Shown: in pieces, positions 19,633 to 29,118 of the stretch
How the letters are laid out: every line of letters starts with the position of its first letter
Position numbering within the stretch: position 1 is the first letter of the stretch
DNA from: Rhizobiales bacterium NRL2
GTDB lineage: Bacteria > Pseudomonadota > Alphaproteobacteria > Minwuiales > Minwuiaceae
Assembly (NCBI GenBank): GCA_001664005.1
Contig: CP016093.1
Location: 999,001 to 1,063,000 of the forward strand
DNA length: 64,000 nt
Direction: 5' to 3'
Program-made: the position numbers and the translations under genes
The notes under the pieces: generated by a model
Seen by the model: only the letters and a program-made list of their open reading frames with translations
The model's database searches: none
Told to the model about the DNA's origin: nothing

Positions 19633-20556
19633 TCAGGCGAATTTCGGCCGGATCTCGTCCATGATGCGGTCGATGATCACTTCGGCGTTCTCCGGCGTTT
19701 CGGGCACGATGTCGAAGCAGAACTCGGTCGCGCCGGCGTCCTCGTAGCGGCGCAGCGCGTCGAGGATATCCTGCGGCCGTCCCTGGGTCGGCAACTGCCC
19801 GTCCTGGGTCCGTTCCTCCTGGAACACCAGCGGCACCTTGGGACAGATCGGCAGGTCGTCGATTGACCGCCCCTCCGCCTCCAGCGCCTTCGCCAGGTCG
19901 CCGCGCAGATCCTTCACCTGGGCGTCGGTGACCCGGAACGGGTGCCAGACGTCGCCGTACTTCGCCACCCGCTTCAGCGCGCCCGGCGAGTGGCCGCCGA
20001 TGTAGATGGGCGGATGCGGATTCTGCACGGGCGTCGGCCCGACCACGCAGCCGGAAAAGCTGTAGAACTCGCTCTCGTGCGCCGCCGGCTCACCCGTCCA
20101 GAGCTTGCGGCAGATGGCGAGGCCGTCATTGGCGCGCTTGCCGCGTTTGCGGAACGGATAGCCCAGCGCGTCGTATTCGTCCTCGAACCAGCCGACGCCG
20201 ACGCCGAAGTTGGCCCGGCCCCGGCTGACCCGGTCCAGCTCCGCTACCTGGGCGGCGACCTCCAGCGGATTGCGCATGGGCAGGATCAGCACGCTGGTGC
20301 CCAGGCGGACATTGCGCGTGCGGCCGGCCAGGTAGTTCAGCACGCTGAAGGGCTGATAGTAGTAGCGCTTCCATGCCGGCGGCAGGCTGCCGTCTGGCGT
20401 ACCGGGATATTTCGACTTGTTCGGCGGCGCCATGACCAGATGGTCGCTGGCCCAGAGCGCGTCGAGTCCCGCCGCTTCCGCCTTGTCGGCGACACGGTCG
20501 AAGGTCTCCGGATTGGCGTCGTCGCCGCGGACCGGAATCGAAATGCCGAACTTCAT
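19633..20556 (-). CDS. Luciferase-like (LLM class) flavin oxidoreductase
   Basis: A 307-residue TIM barrel of the bacterial luciferase-like family: MKFGISIPVRG at the start, LWASDHLVMAP, RLGTSVLILPMRNPLEVA, GRANFGVGVGWFEDEYDALG and PIYIGGHSPGALKRVAKYGD. Such proteins use FMN or F420 and oxidise diverse substrates. Many alphaproteobacterial members are annotated F420-dependent only by similarity. The start has GGGAGGAG seven bases upstream. It converges on the acyl-CoA synthetase and lies just downstream of kdsB on the same strand. Substrate unknown. Confidence 0.9.
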   Translation of the reverse strand: MKFGISIPVRGDDANPETFDRVADKAEAAGLDALWASDHLVMAPPNKSKYPGTPDGSLPPAWKRYYYQPFSVLNYLAGRTRNVRLGTSVLILPMRNPLEVAAQVAELDRVSRGRANFGVGVGWFEDEYDALGYPFRKRGKRANDGLAICRKLWTGEPAAHESEFYSFSGCVVGPTPVQNPHPPIYIGGHSPGALKRVAKYGDVWHPFRVTDAQVKDLRGDLAKALEAEGRSIDDLPICPKVPLVFQEERTQDGQLPTQGRPQDILDALRRYEDAGATEFCFDIVPETPENAEVIIDRIMDEIRPKFA

Positions 20557-20618
20557 GGCCGCTCCTCCCTTGCTGGCCCTGTCGGGAAATTAGACCAGCG
20601 AAGGGGCGGGGTGTCCAA

Positions 20619-21374
20619 TTACTTGGGCGCCGGCCCGTCGCGTTCGGCGAACAGTCGCCGCGTCTTCTCCAGATCCTCCGGCGTGTCGACGCCCAGCGGT
20701 ATCGTGTCGACGCGGGCGGCGTCGATGCGCATGCCATGCTCCAGCGCCCGCAACTGCTCCAGCTTCTCGCGCTTCTCCAGCGGGCTGGGCGGCAGCTTCA
20801 CGAACCGCTCCAGCGACGCCCGGCGATAGGCGTAGAGGCCGATATGGTGCCAGTACGGGCCCTCGCCACCGGGTGCGCGCAGCCGCGTGAACCAGAGCGC
20901 ACGCGCGGTCCCGGCGCCGTCGGCGAAGGCGGTGACGACCTTCACTGCGTTGGGATCGTCCAGTTCCGCCGGATCGTGGATCTCGGCGACCAGCGTGCCG
21001 ATGTCGACCGACGGGTCGGCTTCCAGCGGCTTCAGCGCGGCGCGGATCGTCGCCGGCTCCAGGGCCGGTAGGTCGCCCTGCAGATTGACCACCGAATCGT
21101 GGCGGCCGTCCGGGTCCGCCCGGCCCAGCGCCTCGAAGATGCGGTCGGAGCCCGACGGATGGCCCGGATCGGTCAGCACCGCCTCGCCGCCGGCATCGCG
21201 CACCGCCTCCACGATCTCCGCCTCGGCGGCGGCGACCAGCACGGGGCCGATGTCGGCCTCCATGCCGCGTTTCCAGACCTGCACGATCATCGGCAGGCCG
21301 GCAATCTCGGCCAGCGGCTTGCCCGGCAGGCGGCTGGAGGCCATGCGGGCGGGGATCAGGACCACGGGATTCAT
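20619..21374 (-). CDS. kdsB: 3-deoxy-manno-octulosonate cytidylyltransferase (CMP-KDO synthetase)
   Basis: A 251-residue cytosolic enzyme that activates KDO with CTP for lipopolysaccharide core synthesis. The N-terminus [18 protein letters not shown] is diagnostic. [26 protein letters not shown] and [12 protein letters not shown] are further family motifs. ATG 21374 is chosen because homologues begin with this strand; a frame extension to 21431 adds no recognisable sequence. It is divergent from a membrane cytochrome c gene, an arrangement also seen in related genomes. Confidence 0.96.
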   Translation of the reverse strand: MNPVVLIPARMASSRLPGKPLAEIAGLPMIVQVWKRGMEADIGPVLVAAAEAEIVEAVRDAGGEAVLTDPGHPSGSDRIFEALGRADPDGRHDSVVNLQGDLPALEPATIRAALKPLEADPSVDIGTLVAEIHDPAELDDPNAVKVVTAFADGAGTARALWFTRLRAPGGEGPYWHHIGLYAYRRASLERFVKLPPSPLEKREKLEQLRALEHGMRIDAARVDTIPLGVDTPEDLEKTRRLFAERDGPAPK

Positions 21375-21521
21375 GAATGTTCTTCTGGACGGCTCTTCCA
21401 AAGGGCGCGATGCGGCGTTAGACCGCATCATTCAGGGGCGGGGCCAGAGGCTATCACCTTGCGCGAGGTGGCGAGGGGGATTCCGCCAAGTCAGCCATGG
21501 CTAACCGGAAGGGACGCGGCA

Positions 21522-22208
21522 ATGGACAGCATGCAGTTCAACAAGATCGCAGGCGCGGTATTGCTGACCGTTCTGATCGGATTCGTGATCACCGAGGTCT
21601 CGCACATCCTGGTTCATCCCGGCAGCCACGGTGAGGTCGCCTATCCGGTGCCCGAGATCGCCGAGGACGGCGCGGCCCCGGCCGAGGAAGAGGCGCCTTC
21701 GCTGGCGGTCCTGCTCGCCAATGCCGACGCCTCCGCCGGCGCCAGCGACTTCAACAAGTGCAAGGCGTGCCACACGATCGAGGAGGGCGGCCCCAACAAG
21801 GTGGGTCCGAACCTGTTCGGCGTGCTGCACAACGACATCGCCTCCCATGGCGGCTTCGCCTATTCGCCCGTCCTGTCCGACATGGAAGGCGAATGGACCT
21901 TCGAGAAGCTCGACGCCTTCATCGCCAATCCGCGCGGCTACGCCCAGGGCACCAAGATGGCCTTCGCCGGCATCAAGGACGCCGAGGACCGCGCCGACCT
22001 GCTGCTCTATATCCGTTCCTTCGGTGACGCCGACGCCGCGCTGCCCGAGCCGGAGGCGCCTGCCGCCACCGAGGGCGAGGCCGCCCCGGCGTCGGAGGAC
22101 GGCGACGCCCAGCAGCCCGCCAATGACGGCGCCGCGCCTGCCGCGGATCAGCCGGCCGACAACGCCGCGGAGCAGACCGAGAACGGCGAGGCCGCGACCA
22201 GCGAATAG
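21522..22208 (+). CDS. Membrane-anchored cytochrome c (CycM/c552-like)
   Basis: A 228-residue protein with an N-terminal membrane anchor (about 8-29), a flexible acidic linker and one class I haem domain. Haem attachment is C80-K-A-C-H84, and Met146 in GTKMAFAG is the likely axial ligand. After the haem domain comes a tail of about 55 residues made almost only of Ala, Glu, Pro, Asp and Gln. CycM-like cytochromes carry electrons from the bc1 complex to terminal oxidases at the periplasmic face. The start at 21522 follows GGAAGGGA. The acidic tail is unusual in length and may guide docking. Confidence 0.93.
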   Translation: MDSMQFNKIAGAVLLTVLIGFVITEVSHILVHPGSHGEVAYPVPEIAEDGAAPAEEEAPSLAVLLANADASAGASDFNKCKACHTIEEGGPNKVGPNLFGVLHNDIASHGGFAYSPVLSDMEGEWTFEKLDAFIANPRGYAQGTKMAFAGIKDAEDRADLLLYIRSFGDADAALPEPEAPAATEGEAAPASEDGDAQQPANDGAAPAADQPADNAAEQTENGEAATSE

Positions 22209-22229
22209 GACGGGACGCCGGACAGCGCG

Positions 22230-23006
22230 ATGACCGGCGACCTCCAGACCTTCGCGGACTTCGCGGGCGAACTGGCCGACCGTGCCGGCGATTTCATCCG
22301 GCCGCTCTTCCGCCAGCCCATCGAGATCGTCTCCAAGGCGGACGAGAGCCCTGTCACCGAGGCCGACCGCGGGGCGGAGCGCGTCATGCGCGGACTGATC
22401 GGCGAGCGTTTTCCCGACCACGGCATCGTCGGCGAGGAATTCGGCGCCGAGAACCCCGATGCGGAGTGGGTCTGGCACCTGGACCCGATCGACGGCACCA
22501 AGTCCTTCATCACCGGTTCGGCTCAGTTCGTCACCCTGATCGGGCTCACCCGCCATGGAAAGCCGGTGGTTGGCGTCATCAACCAGCCCGTCAACGGTGA
22601 GCGCTGGCTGGGTGTGTCCGGCCGCCCCACCGTCTTCAACGGGCGCCCGGTAACCACCCGCGCCTGCGCCGATCTGGGCGCGGCGGCGCTCTACACCTGG
22701 GGCGCGGAGTGCCTGGAGGGCGAGAATGGCCCGGCGCTGAGGCGGCTGACGGAGAGCGTCGGCCTCCGGCGTTTCAGCGCCGACGGCTACGCCTACGGCC
22801 TGCTGGCCATGGGCTTCGTCGACATCGTGGTGGACGACGACCTCAAGCCGCACGACTATCTGGCCCTCGCCCCGGTCGTGGAAGGCGCGGGCGGGTGCAT
22901 CTCGGACTGGGACGGCCGAGCGATCGAATTCGGCGTCGGCGCCCGTACGCTGGCCTGCGGCGACGCGGCGATCCACGCGCGGGCGCTGGAACTGCTCCGC
23001 GGCTGA
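22230..23006 (+). CDS. hisN: Inositol-monophosphatase family phosphatase, HisN-type
   Basis: A 258-residue Mg-dependent phosphatase. Metal-site motifs are GEEFG, DPIDGTKSF and DLKPHDYLALAPVVEGAGG. The last one, with Lys-Pro-His-Asp, is typical of the histidinol-phosphatase subgroup rather than of CysQ or SuhB, so histidinol-phosphate is the best guess for substrate. It starts 21 bp after the cytochrome gene and may be co-transcribed. No other his gene is nearby, so the symbol is provisional. Confidence 0.82.
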   Translation: MTGDLQTFADFAGELADRAGDFIRPLFRQPIEIVSKADESPVTEADRGAERVMRGLIGERFPDHGIVGEEFGAENPDAEWVWHLDPIDGTKSFITGSAQFVTLIGLTRHGKPVVGVINQPVNGERWLGVSGRPTVFNGRPVTTRACADLGAAALYTWGAECLEGENGPALRRLTESVGLRRFSADGYAYGLLAMGFVDIVVDDDLKPHDYLALAPVVEGAGGCISDWDGRAIEFGVGARTLACGDAAIHARALELLRG

Positions 23007-23100
23007 CCCCGGGCGGGGGTTGCCGTACTTCCGTCCGCCGCCCAACTCTGGTCATAATGCGCCGGCAAAGGGCGCGCGCATAACAACAGGGCGAGGTGAC

Positions 23101-24924
23101 ATGGTGCGGCGAGGTTTCCTGGGGGCGCTACTGGCGACGCTGTTCGCCATTCCGGCGACGGCAGGCGCCCAAGACGACATCGTCCGGTCCCATGCCCTGT
23201 CCCTGATCGGAGAGCCGCAATACGAGCAGGGCTTCGACCACCTGGATTTCGTCAATCCGGACGCTCCGAAAGGCGGCACGCTGCGCATGTCGGCGTTCGG
23301 CGGCTTCGATTCCCTCAACCCGTACATCCCCAAGGGCAATCCGGCGGGCGCGGCCAGCCTGGCCGTGGAGACCCTGATGGACCAGCATCTGGGAGAACCG
23401 TCGACCGAGTACGGCCTGATCGCGGAATCGGTGGAGCACCCGAAGGACCATAGTTGGGTGATCTTCAATCTCCGGCCCGAGGCGCGCTTCCACGACGGCA
23501 GCCCGGTCACCGCCGAGGATGTCGCCTTCAGCTTCGAGGTGCTGCGCGAAAAGGGCCAGCCCTTCTACCGCTACTACTACCGCAACGTGACCGAGGCGAA
23601 GGTGCTGGATACGCACCGCATCCGCTTCGACTTCTCCGAATCGGGCAATCGCGAGCTGCCGCAGATCATGGGTCAGCTGCCCGTCATGTCGAAGGCCTAC
23701 TGGGCTGACCGTGAATTCGGCGCCACCACCCTTGAAGCGCCGATGGGCTCCGGCCCCTACCGGGTTTCGGCCGTCGAGCCGAACCGGCGCGTGGTGCTGG
23801 AGCGGGTCGAGGACTACTGGGGCCGGGATCTCGGCATCAACCGCGGACGCTACAACTACGACCGCGTGCAGTACGAGTACTTCGCCGACCGCACCGCGGT
23901 GCTGGAAGCGTTCAAGGGCTATGTCTACGATTACCGCACCGAGAACAGCTCCAAGGACTGGGCGACCGCCTACGAGTTCCCGGCAGTCGAGCGCGGCGAC
24001 GTGAAGGTGGAACTGGTGCCTCACAGCCGGCCCACCGGCATGCAGGGCTTCATCTACAATCTGCGCCGTCCGCTGTTCCAGGACCCGGCGCTGCGCGAAG
24101 CTCTGTCCTATGCCTTCGACTTCGAATGGGCCAACAAGAACCTGTTCTACGGCCAGTACGAACGCACCGAGAGCTTCTTCTCCAACACCGAACTCGCCTC
24201 GCAGGGATTGCCGTCGGAAGCCGAACTGGAACTGCTCGAGCCATTGCGGGGCATGATCCCCGAGGAAGTCTTCACCGAGGCCTATTCGCCGCCGTCGACC
24301 GCGGAGAGCTCGCTCCGGGAGAACCTCGGCAAGGCGTTCCAGATCCTCCGCGAGGCCGGCTACAAGTTCGAGAACAAGACGCTGCTGACGCCCGAGGGCG
24401 AACCGGTCAGCTTCGAGATCCTGCTGGCCGACCCGCAGTTCGAGCGCATCGTGCTGCCCTTCATCGAGAATCTGAGGCGTCTGGGCGTCGACGCCAGCCT
24501 GCGCACGGTCGACGCCGCCCAGTACCAGAACCGGGTGCGCGACTTCGAGTATGACATGGTGGTCGGCTCCTATCCGCAGTCGGAAAGCCCCGGCAACGAG
24601 CAGCGCGACTTCTTCGGCTCGGAGGCGGCGACGCGGGCCGGCAGCCGCAACCTGGCCGGCATCCGGTCCGAGGCGGTCGACAGGCTGATCGACAACATCA
24701 TCTTCGCCGGGAACCGGGAAGCGCTGGTGACCGCGACCCGGGCGCTCGACCGGGTGCTGCTGCATTCGCACATCGTCATTCCGCAGTGGCACATCTCGGC
24801 GCTGCGCATCGCCTACTGGGACAAGTTCGGACGCCCGCCGGTCGACCCGGACTACGGCGTCGACGTGTTCGCCTGGTGGATCCAGCCCGAGAAGGCGGCC
24901 GAACTGGCCGAGACCTACAAGTGA
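23101..24924 (+). CDS. yejA1: ABC importer periplasmic binding protein, YejA-like (first)
   Basis: A 607-residue family 5 solute-binding protein. The signal peptide has an RRGFL twin-Arg-like motif and probably ends near residue 23 (AGA before QDD). HALSLIGEPQYEQGFDHLDF and DAPKGGTLRMSAFGGFDSLNPY are typical of the YejA branch that binds oligopeptides or peptide antibiotics. ATG 23101 follows GAGGTG. A CATAAT hexamer at 23053-23058 may be the -10 box, though no good -35 fits. The gene heads a five-component operon with a second binding protein, two permeases and a double ATPase. Ligand unknown. Confidence 0.93.
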   Translation: MVRRGFLGALLATLFAIPATAGAQDDIVRSHALSLIGEPQYEQGFDHLDFVNPDAPKGGTLRMSAFGGFDSLNPYIPKGNPAGAASLAVETLMDQHLGEPSTEYGLIAESVEHPKDHSWVIFNLRPEARFHDGSPVTAEDVAFSFEVLREKGQPFYRYYYRNVTEAKVLDTHRIRFDFSESGNRELPQIMGQLPVMSKAYWADREFGATTLEAPMGSGPYRVSAVEPNRRVVLERVEDYWGRDLGINRGRYNYDRVQYEYFADRTAVLEAFKGYVYDYRTENSSKDWATAYEFPAVERGDVKVELVPHSRPTGMQGFIYNLRRPLFQDPALREALSYAFDFEWANKNLFYGQYERTESFFSNTELASQGLPSEAELELLEPLRGMIPEEVFTEAYSPPSTAESSLRENLGKAFQILREAGYKFENKTLLTPEGEPVSFEILLADPQFERIVLPFIENLRRLGVDASLRTVDAAQYQNRVRDFEYDMVVGSYPQSESPGNEQRDFFGSEAATRAGSRNLAGIRSEAVDRLIDNIIFAGNREALVTATRALDRVLLHSHIVIPQWHISALRIAYWDKFGRPPVDPDYGVDVFAWWIQPEKAAELAETYK

Positions 24925-26756
24925 GGTGGCCGAGGGCGGGACTGGCGGCCGTCGGCCTGCTGCTGGCGGCGGCTTCGGCGACGGCGGAGCCGCGGCACGG
25001 CATTTCCGTCTTCGGGACTCTCGACTATCCGGCCGATTTCGAGCATTTCCGCTGGGCCGACCCGGACGCGCCCAGGGGCGGCACGTTGCGCCTGCGCGAT
25101 CTCGGCACCTTCGACACGCTCAATTTCTACATCCTGCGCGGTTCCAAACCGGCCTCGATCCAGCAGCACGAGATCCGACTGCACGACACGCTGATGGCGC
25201 GATCCTATGACGAGCCTGACGCCCACTACGCGCTGATCGCCAGGTCCGCCGACGTCGCCGAGGACGGCCGTTCCGCGGTCTTCGCGCTGGATCAGCGCGC
25301 GCGCTTCCATGATGGCTCCGCGATCACGGCGGCCGACGTCGTCTTTTCCCTGAACGTGATCAAGGAGAAGGGCCACCCGGTGCTGCGCAATATCTTCGAG
25401 CACGCCCAGGCCGAGGCGCTGGATGCGCATACCGTCCGCGTCCGGCTGCTGGAAGGCGCGGCACGCGATCTGCTGGTGCGCTTCGCCGGCAGCCTGCCGA
25501 TCCTGTCGAAGGCCTATTACGAGACTGTCGAGTTCGACCGCACGACGCTCGATCCGCCGCTGGCCTCCGGGCCCTACCGCATCACCGAGGTCGACCAGGG
25601 CACATCACTTACGCTTTCCCGTGTCGAGGACTACTGGGCTCGCGACCTGCCGGTGAACCGGGGGCTGTGGAACTTCGACCACATTCGGATCGACTGGTAC
25701 GCCGACCGTACCTCTGCGCTGCTCGCCTTCTTTGCCGACGAGTACGACTTCCGCGAGGAGTTCACCTCCAAGAGCTGGGCCACGGAGTACGACGACAAGC
25801 AGCCCGTGCAGGATGGCCGGATCGTCCGCCTGACGATCCCGGACGGACGGCCCTCGGGCATGCAGGGCTGGTTCTACAACACGCGGCGGGCCAAGTTCGC
25901 CGACCGCCGGGTGCGGGAGGCGCTCGATCTCGCCTTCGACTTCGAGTGGACCAACCGCAACATCTTCCACGGTCTCTACGGGCGGACGGAATCGATCTTC
26001 GAGAATTCGAACCTGGCTCATGACGGCCCGCCTTCGGAGGCGGAGCTGGCCCTGCTGAGGCCCTTCGCGGCGGACCTGCCGCCGGAGGTGATGGAGAAGC
26101 CCTTCAAGGCGCCGACCACCGACGGAGAGGGCGGCATCCGGGCCAATCTGCGCCGCGCCCACGGCCTGCTGAAGGCGGCCGGCTGGGAGATCCGGGACGG
26201 CGCGCTGCGCAACGCCGAAGGCGAGGCGCTGACCATCGAGTTTCTCAATTTCCAGCCCAGCTTCGACCGGATCATCGGCCCCTATGTGCAGAACCTGGAG
26301 CGCCTCGGTATCCGCGCAAGCACCCGTCTGGTCGACCCCGCCCAGTATGTCGAGCGGGTGAAGTCCTATGACTTCGACGCGGTCACCGCCCGCTTCTCGC
26401 CGCCCGAGACGCCGGGCGGCGAACTCTGGAGCTACTGGGGCAGCCGCCAGGCCGAGATCAACGGCACCAACAATTACGCCGGCGTGCGCGATCCGGCGGT
26501 CGACCGGCTGATCGAGGCGGCGCTGAACGCCGGAAGCCGGGAGGAACTGCTGACGGCGCTGCATGCGCTGGACCGGGTGATCATGTGGAACCGCTACATC
26601 GTCCCCCAGTGGTACAAGGGCGAGCACAACCTGGCTTTCTGGGACCGTTTCGGCCGGCCGGCGGCGGAGAAGCCGCCCTATCACAGGGGCGTCGTCAACA
26701 GCTGGTGGTTCGATGCGGCGAAGGCCGCCGCGACAGGCGGCCGGAATGGCGGCTGA
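24921..26756 (+). CDS. yejA2: ABC importer periplasmic binding protein, YejA-like (second)
   Basis: A 611-residue paralogue of the preceding gene. The start is GTG at 24921, overlapping the previous stop as GTGA; it gives a clean Sec signal (MRWPRAGLAAVGLLLAAASA, cleavage after ATA). Shared landmarks with the first copy include SDAPRGGTLRLRD-type openings (here DAPRGGTLRL), ARFHDGS, FSLNVIKEKG, GPYRITEVD, RPSGMQGWFYN and FDFEWTN. Two binding proteins feeding one YejBEF channel would widen or switch ligand range. The same yejA1A2BEF order occurs in rhizobia. Confidence 0.93.
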   Translation: MRWPRAGLAAVGLLLAAASATAEPRHGISVFGTLDYPADFEHFRWADPDAPRGGTLRLRDLGTFDTLNFYILRGSKPASIQQHEIRLHDTLMARSYDEPDAHYALIARSADVAEDGRSAVFALDQRARFHDGSAITAADVVFSLNVIKEKGHPVLRNIFEHAQAEALDAHTVRVRLLEGAARDLLVRFAGSLPILSKAYYETVEFDRTTLDPPLASGPYRITEVDQGTSLTLSRVEDYWARDLPVNRGLWNFDHIRIDWYADRTSALLAFFADEYDFREEFTSKSWATEYDDKQPVQDGRIVRLTIPDGRPSGMQGWFYNTRRAKFADRRVREALDLAFDFEWTNRNIFHGLYGRTESIFENSNLAHDGPPSEAELALLRPFAADLPPEVMEKPFKAPTTDGEGGIRANLRRAHGLLKAAGWEIRDGALRNAEGEALTIEFLNFQPSFDRIIGPYVQNLERLGIRASTRLVDPAQYVERVKSYDFDAVTARFSPPETPGGELWSYWGSRQAEINGTNNYAGVRDPAVDRLIEAALNAGSREELLTALHALDRVIMWNRYIVPQWYKGEHNLAFWDRFGRPAAEKPPYHRGVVNSWWFDAAKAAATGGRNGG

Positions 26757-26794
26757 GATGCAGAGGTCGGGCATGACGCATCGGAAGTCCACAA

Positions 26795-26883
26795 CCTCTC
26801 CCCGGATGGGGGGAGGTCGGCGCGCAGCGCCGGGAGGGGGACGACCGTCGCGATTGCGGGCCGATTTCCACCCCCTCCCCGGC
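26795..26883. repeat. Intergenic palindromic element between yejA2 and yejB
   Basis: Two nested hairpins. CCTCTCCCC / GGGGGGAGG (26795-26816, four-base loop) is followed by GCCGGGAGGGGG (26829-26840) paired with CCCCCTCCCCGGC (26871-26883). It resembles the mosaic REP-type elements of alphaproteobacterial gaps. Placed between binding-protein and permease genes, it may stabilise the upstream mRNA or attenuate read-through. Confidence 0.6.
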
Positions 26884-26933
26884 CGTCCTCCTTCCAGGCG
26901 ACAGGCGGCTGAAGGGCTCGGGAGGCGCATCGC

Positions 26934-28037
26934 ATGATCGCCTATCTGGTGCGTCGCATCCTGCTGATCTTCCCGACCCTGTTCGCCATCATGCTGGTGA
27001 ACTTCATCATCATCCAGTTCGCGCCGGGCGGACCCATCGAGCAGATCATCGCGGAAATCCAGGGCACCGCCGTCGGCGCCGGCGCGCGGGTCACCGGCGG
27101 CAGCGGCACCGAAACCTCGGGCGGCTCCTCCCAGGCCGCGGGGCAGGGCGACAGCTCCTATCGCGGCGCGCAGGGACTCGACCCGGAGTTCATCGCCGAG
27201 CTGGAGAAGCAGTTCGGCTTCGACAAGCCGCTGCACGAACGCTTCCTGATCATGCTGGGGAACTACGCCGTCTTCGACTTCGGCGAGAGCTATTTCAGGG
27301 ACCGCACGGTCTATGACCTGGTGCTGGACAAGATGCCGGTCTCCATCTCGCTCGGTCTCTGGTCCTTCCTGCTGGCCTATTCCATCTCCATTCCGCTCGG
27401 CATCCGCAAGGCGGTCAAGGACGGCCAGCCCTTCGACGTCTGGACCTCGACGGTGGTCGTCATCGGCTACGCCATTCCGGCCTATCTGTTCGCCGTGCTG
27501 CTGATCGTGCTTTTCGCCGGCGGTTCCTACTGGCAGATCTTCCCGCTTCGCGGCCTGGTGTCGGAGGACTACGACGAACTCTCGACCATGGGGCAGATCG
27601 CCGACTATTTCTGGCACATCTGCCTGCCGGTCGCCGCGCTGACCATCGGGGCCTTCGCCAACCTGACCATGCTGACGAAGAACTCCTTCCTCGATCAGAT
27701 CAACATGCAGTACGTCCAGACCGCCCGCGCCAAGGGCCTGACCGAGCGTCGCGTGCTCTATGGCCATGTCTTCCGCAACGCCATGCTGATCATCATCGCG
27801 GGCTTTCCCTCCGCCTTCATCGCCATGCTGTTCACCGGCACTTTCCTGATCGAGGTGCTGTTCTCGCTGGACGGTCTCGGCCGGCTGGGCTTCGAGAGCG
27901 TCGTCAACCGCGACTATCCGGTGGTCTTCGGCACGCTCTATGCCTTCACCCTGCTGGGGCTGGTGATGACCATCCTCCGCGACATCACCTACGCCTTCGT
28001 CGACCCGCGCATCGATTTCGAGCGCCGCGATGTCTGA
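26934..28037 (+). CDS. yejB: ABC importer permease, YejB-like
   Basis: A 367-residue inner-membrane permease. It opens with [19 protein letters not shown] and the family segment [19 protein letters not shown] long periplasmic loop (about 45-90), rich in Gly, Ser and Thr, follows TM1. The EAA-like ATPase-contact loop is [20 protein letters not shown]. The start has GGGAGG. It overlaps yejE by 8 bp. It should pair with YejE to form the channel energised by YejF. Confidence 0.96.
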   Translation: MIAYLVRRILLIFPTLFAIMLVNFIIIQFAPGGPIEQIIAEIQGTAVGAGARVTGGSGTETSGGSSQAAGQGDSSYRGAQGLDPEFIAELEKQFGFDKPLHERFLIMLGNYAVFDFGESYFRDRTVYDLVLDKMPVSISLGLWSFLLAYSISIPLGIRKAVKDGQPFDVWTSTVVVIGYAIPAYLFAVLLIVLFAGGSYWQIFPLRGLVSEDYDELSTMGQIADYFWHICLPVAALTIGAFANLTMLTKNSFLDQINMQYVQTARAKGLTERRVLYGHVFRNAMLIIIAGFPSAFIAMLFTGTFLIEVLFSLDGLGRLGFESVVNRDYPVVFGTLYAFTLLGLVMTILRDITYAFVDPRIDFERRDV

Positions 28038-29118
28038 TACCGCCGACACCCTGCCCGAGACCTATTCGGGGGCCGCGGTGCACCGCGTGCTGGGCCTGCG
28101 GGTCACCCCGATCAACCGTCGCCGGTGGGAGAATTTCCGCCGCAATCGGCGCGGCTACTGGTCGACGATCCTGTTCCTGGTGGTGTTCGTCCTCAGCCTG
28201 TTCGCGGAGGTCATCGCCAACGACCGGCCCCTTGTCGTCTCCTACGAAGGCGAGCTGAAGTTCCCGATCCTGTTCGTCTATACCGACGAGGAATTCGGCG
28301 GCTTCCTGCCGACCGAGGCGAACTACAAGGAACCGTTCTTCCGGGAAGCGCTGGAGGCCGGCGGCGGCTGGGCGCTCTGGCCCCTGATCGAATACGACTA
28401 CCGCACGCCGAAGGCCGAGGGCCCGTTCCCGCAGGCGCCGTCGGCCGAGAACTGGCTGGGCACCGACGACCAGGGCCGCGACGTGATGGCCAGGGTGATC
28501 TACGGCTACCGTCTGTCGGTGCTGTTCGGGATCATGCTGACGATCCTTTCCACCATCATCGGGGTCGCCGCCGGCGCGGTGCAGGGCTATTACGGCGGCT
28601 GGCTGGACCTCGTCGCCCAGCGCTTCATCGAGATCTGGGAAGGCATGCCCTTCTTCTTCATCATCCTGATCTTCTCGGCGCTGTTCGTGCCCGGCTTCTG
28701 GACCCTGCTCGCGATCCTGCTGGTGTTCTCGTGGACGGCGCTGGTGGCGGTGGTGCGCGCGGAGTTCCTGCGCGCGCGGAACTTCGACTATGTCCGCGCG
28801 GCGCGGGCGCTTGGCGTCTCCAACGCGGTGATCATGTTCAAGCACCTGCTGCCCAACGCCATGGTCGCCACCATCACCTTCATGCCCTTCCTCCTGACCG
28901 GCGCCATCACCTCACTGACCGCCCTGGATCTGCTGGGCCTCGGTCTGCCGCCCGGCTCGCCGTCGCTGGGCGAACTGCTGGCCCAGGGCAAGGCCAACCT
29001 GCAGGCGCCCTGGCTCGGCATCACCGGCTTCCTGGTGATCTCCTTCATGCTGACGCTGGTGATGTTCATGGCCGAGGCCGTACGCGACGCCTTCGATCCG
29101 AGGAAGACCTTCACATGA
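28030..29118 (+). CDS. yejE: ABC importer permease, YejE-like
   Basis: A 362-residue permease with the YejE opening [23 protein letters not shown], a large periplasmic loop after TM1 ([17 protein letters not shown]), and the ATPase-contact loop [41 protein letters not shown] is the dipeptide-permease signature. It is embedded in the operon with 8-bp and 4-bp overlaps on its two sides, which should fix subunit ratios. Confidence 0.96.
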   Translation: MSDTADTLPETYSGAAVHRVLGLRVTPINRRRWENFRRNRRGYWSTILFLVVFVLSLFAEVIANDRPLVVSYEGELKFPILFVYTDEEFGGFLPTEANYKEPFFREALEAGGGWALWPLIEYDYRTPKAEGPFPQAPSAENWLGTDDQGRDVMARVIYGYRLSVLFGIMLTILSTIIGVAAGAVQGYYGGWLDLVAQRFIEIWEGMPFFFIILIFSALFVPGFWTLLAILLVFSWTALVAVVRAEFLRARNFDYVRAARALGVSNAVIMFKHLLPNAMVATITFMPFLLTGAITSLTALDLLGLGLPPGSPSLGELLAQGKANLQAPWLGITGFLVISFMLTLVMFMAEAVRDAFDPRKTFT

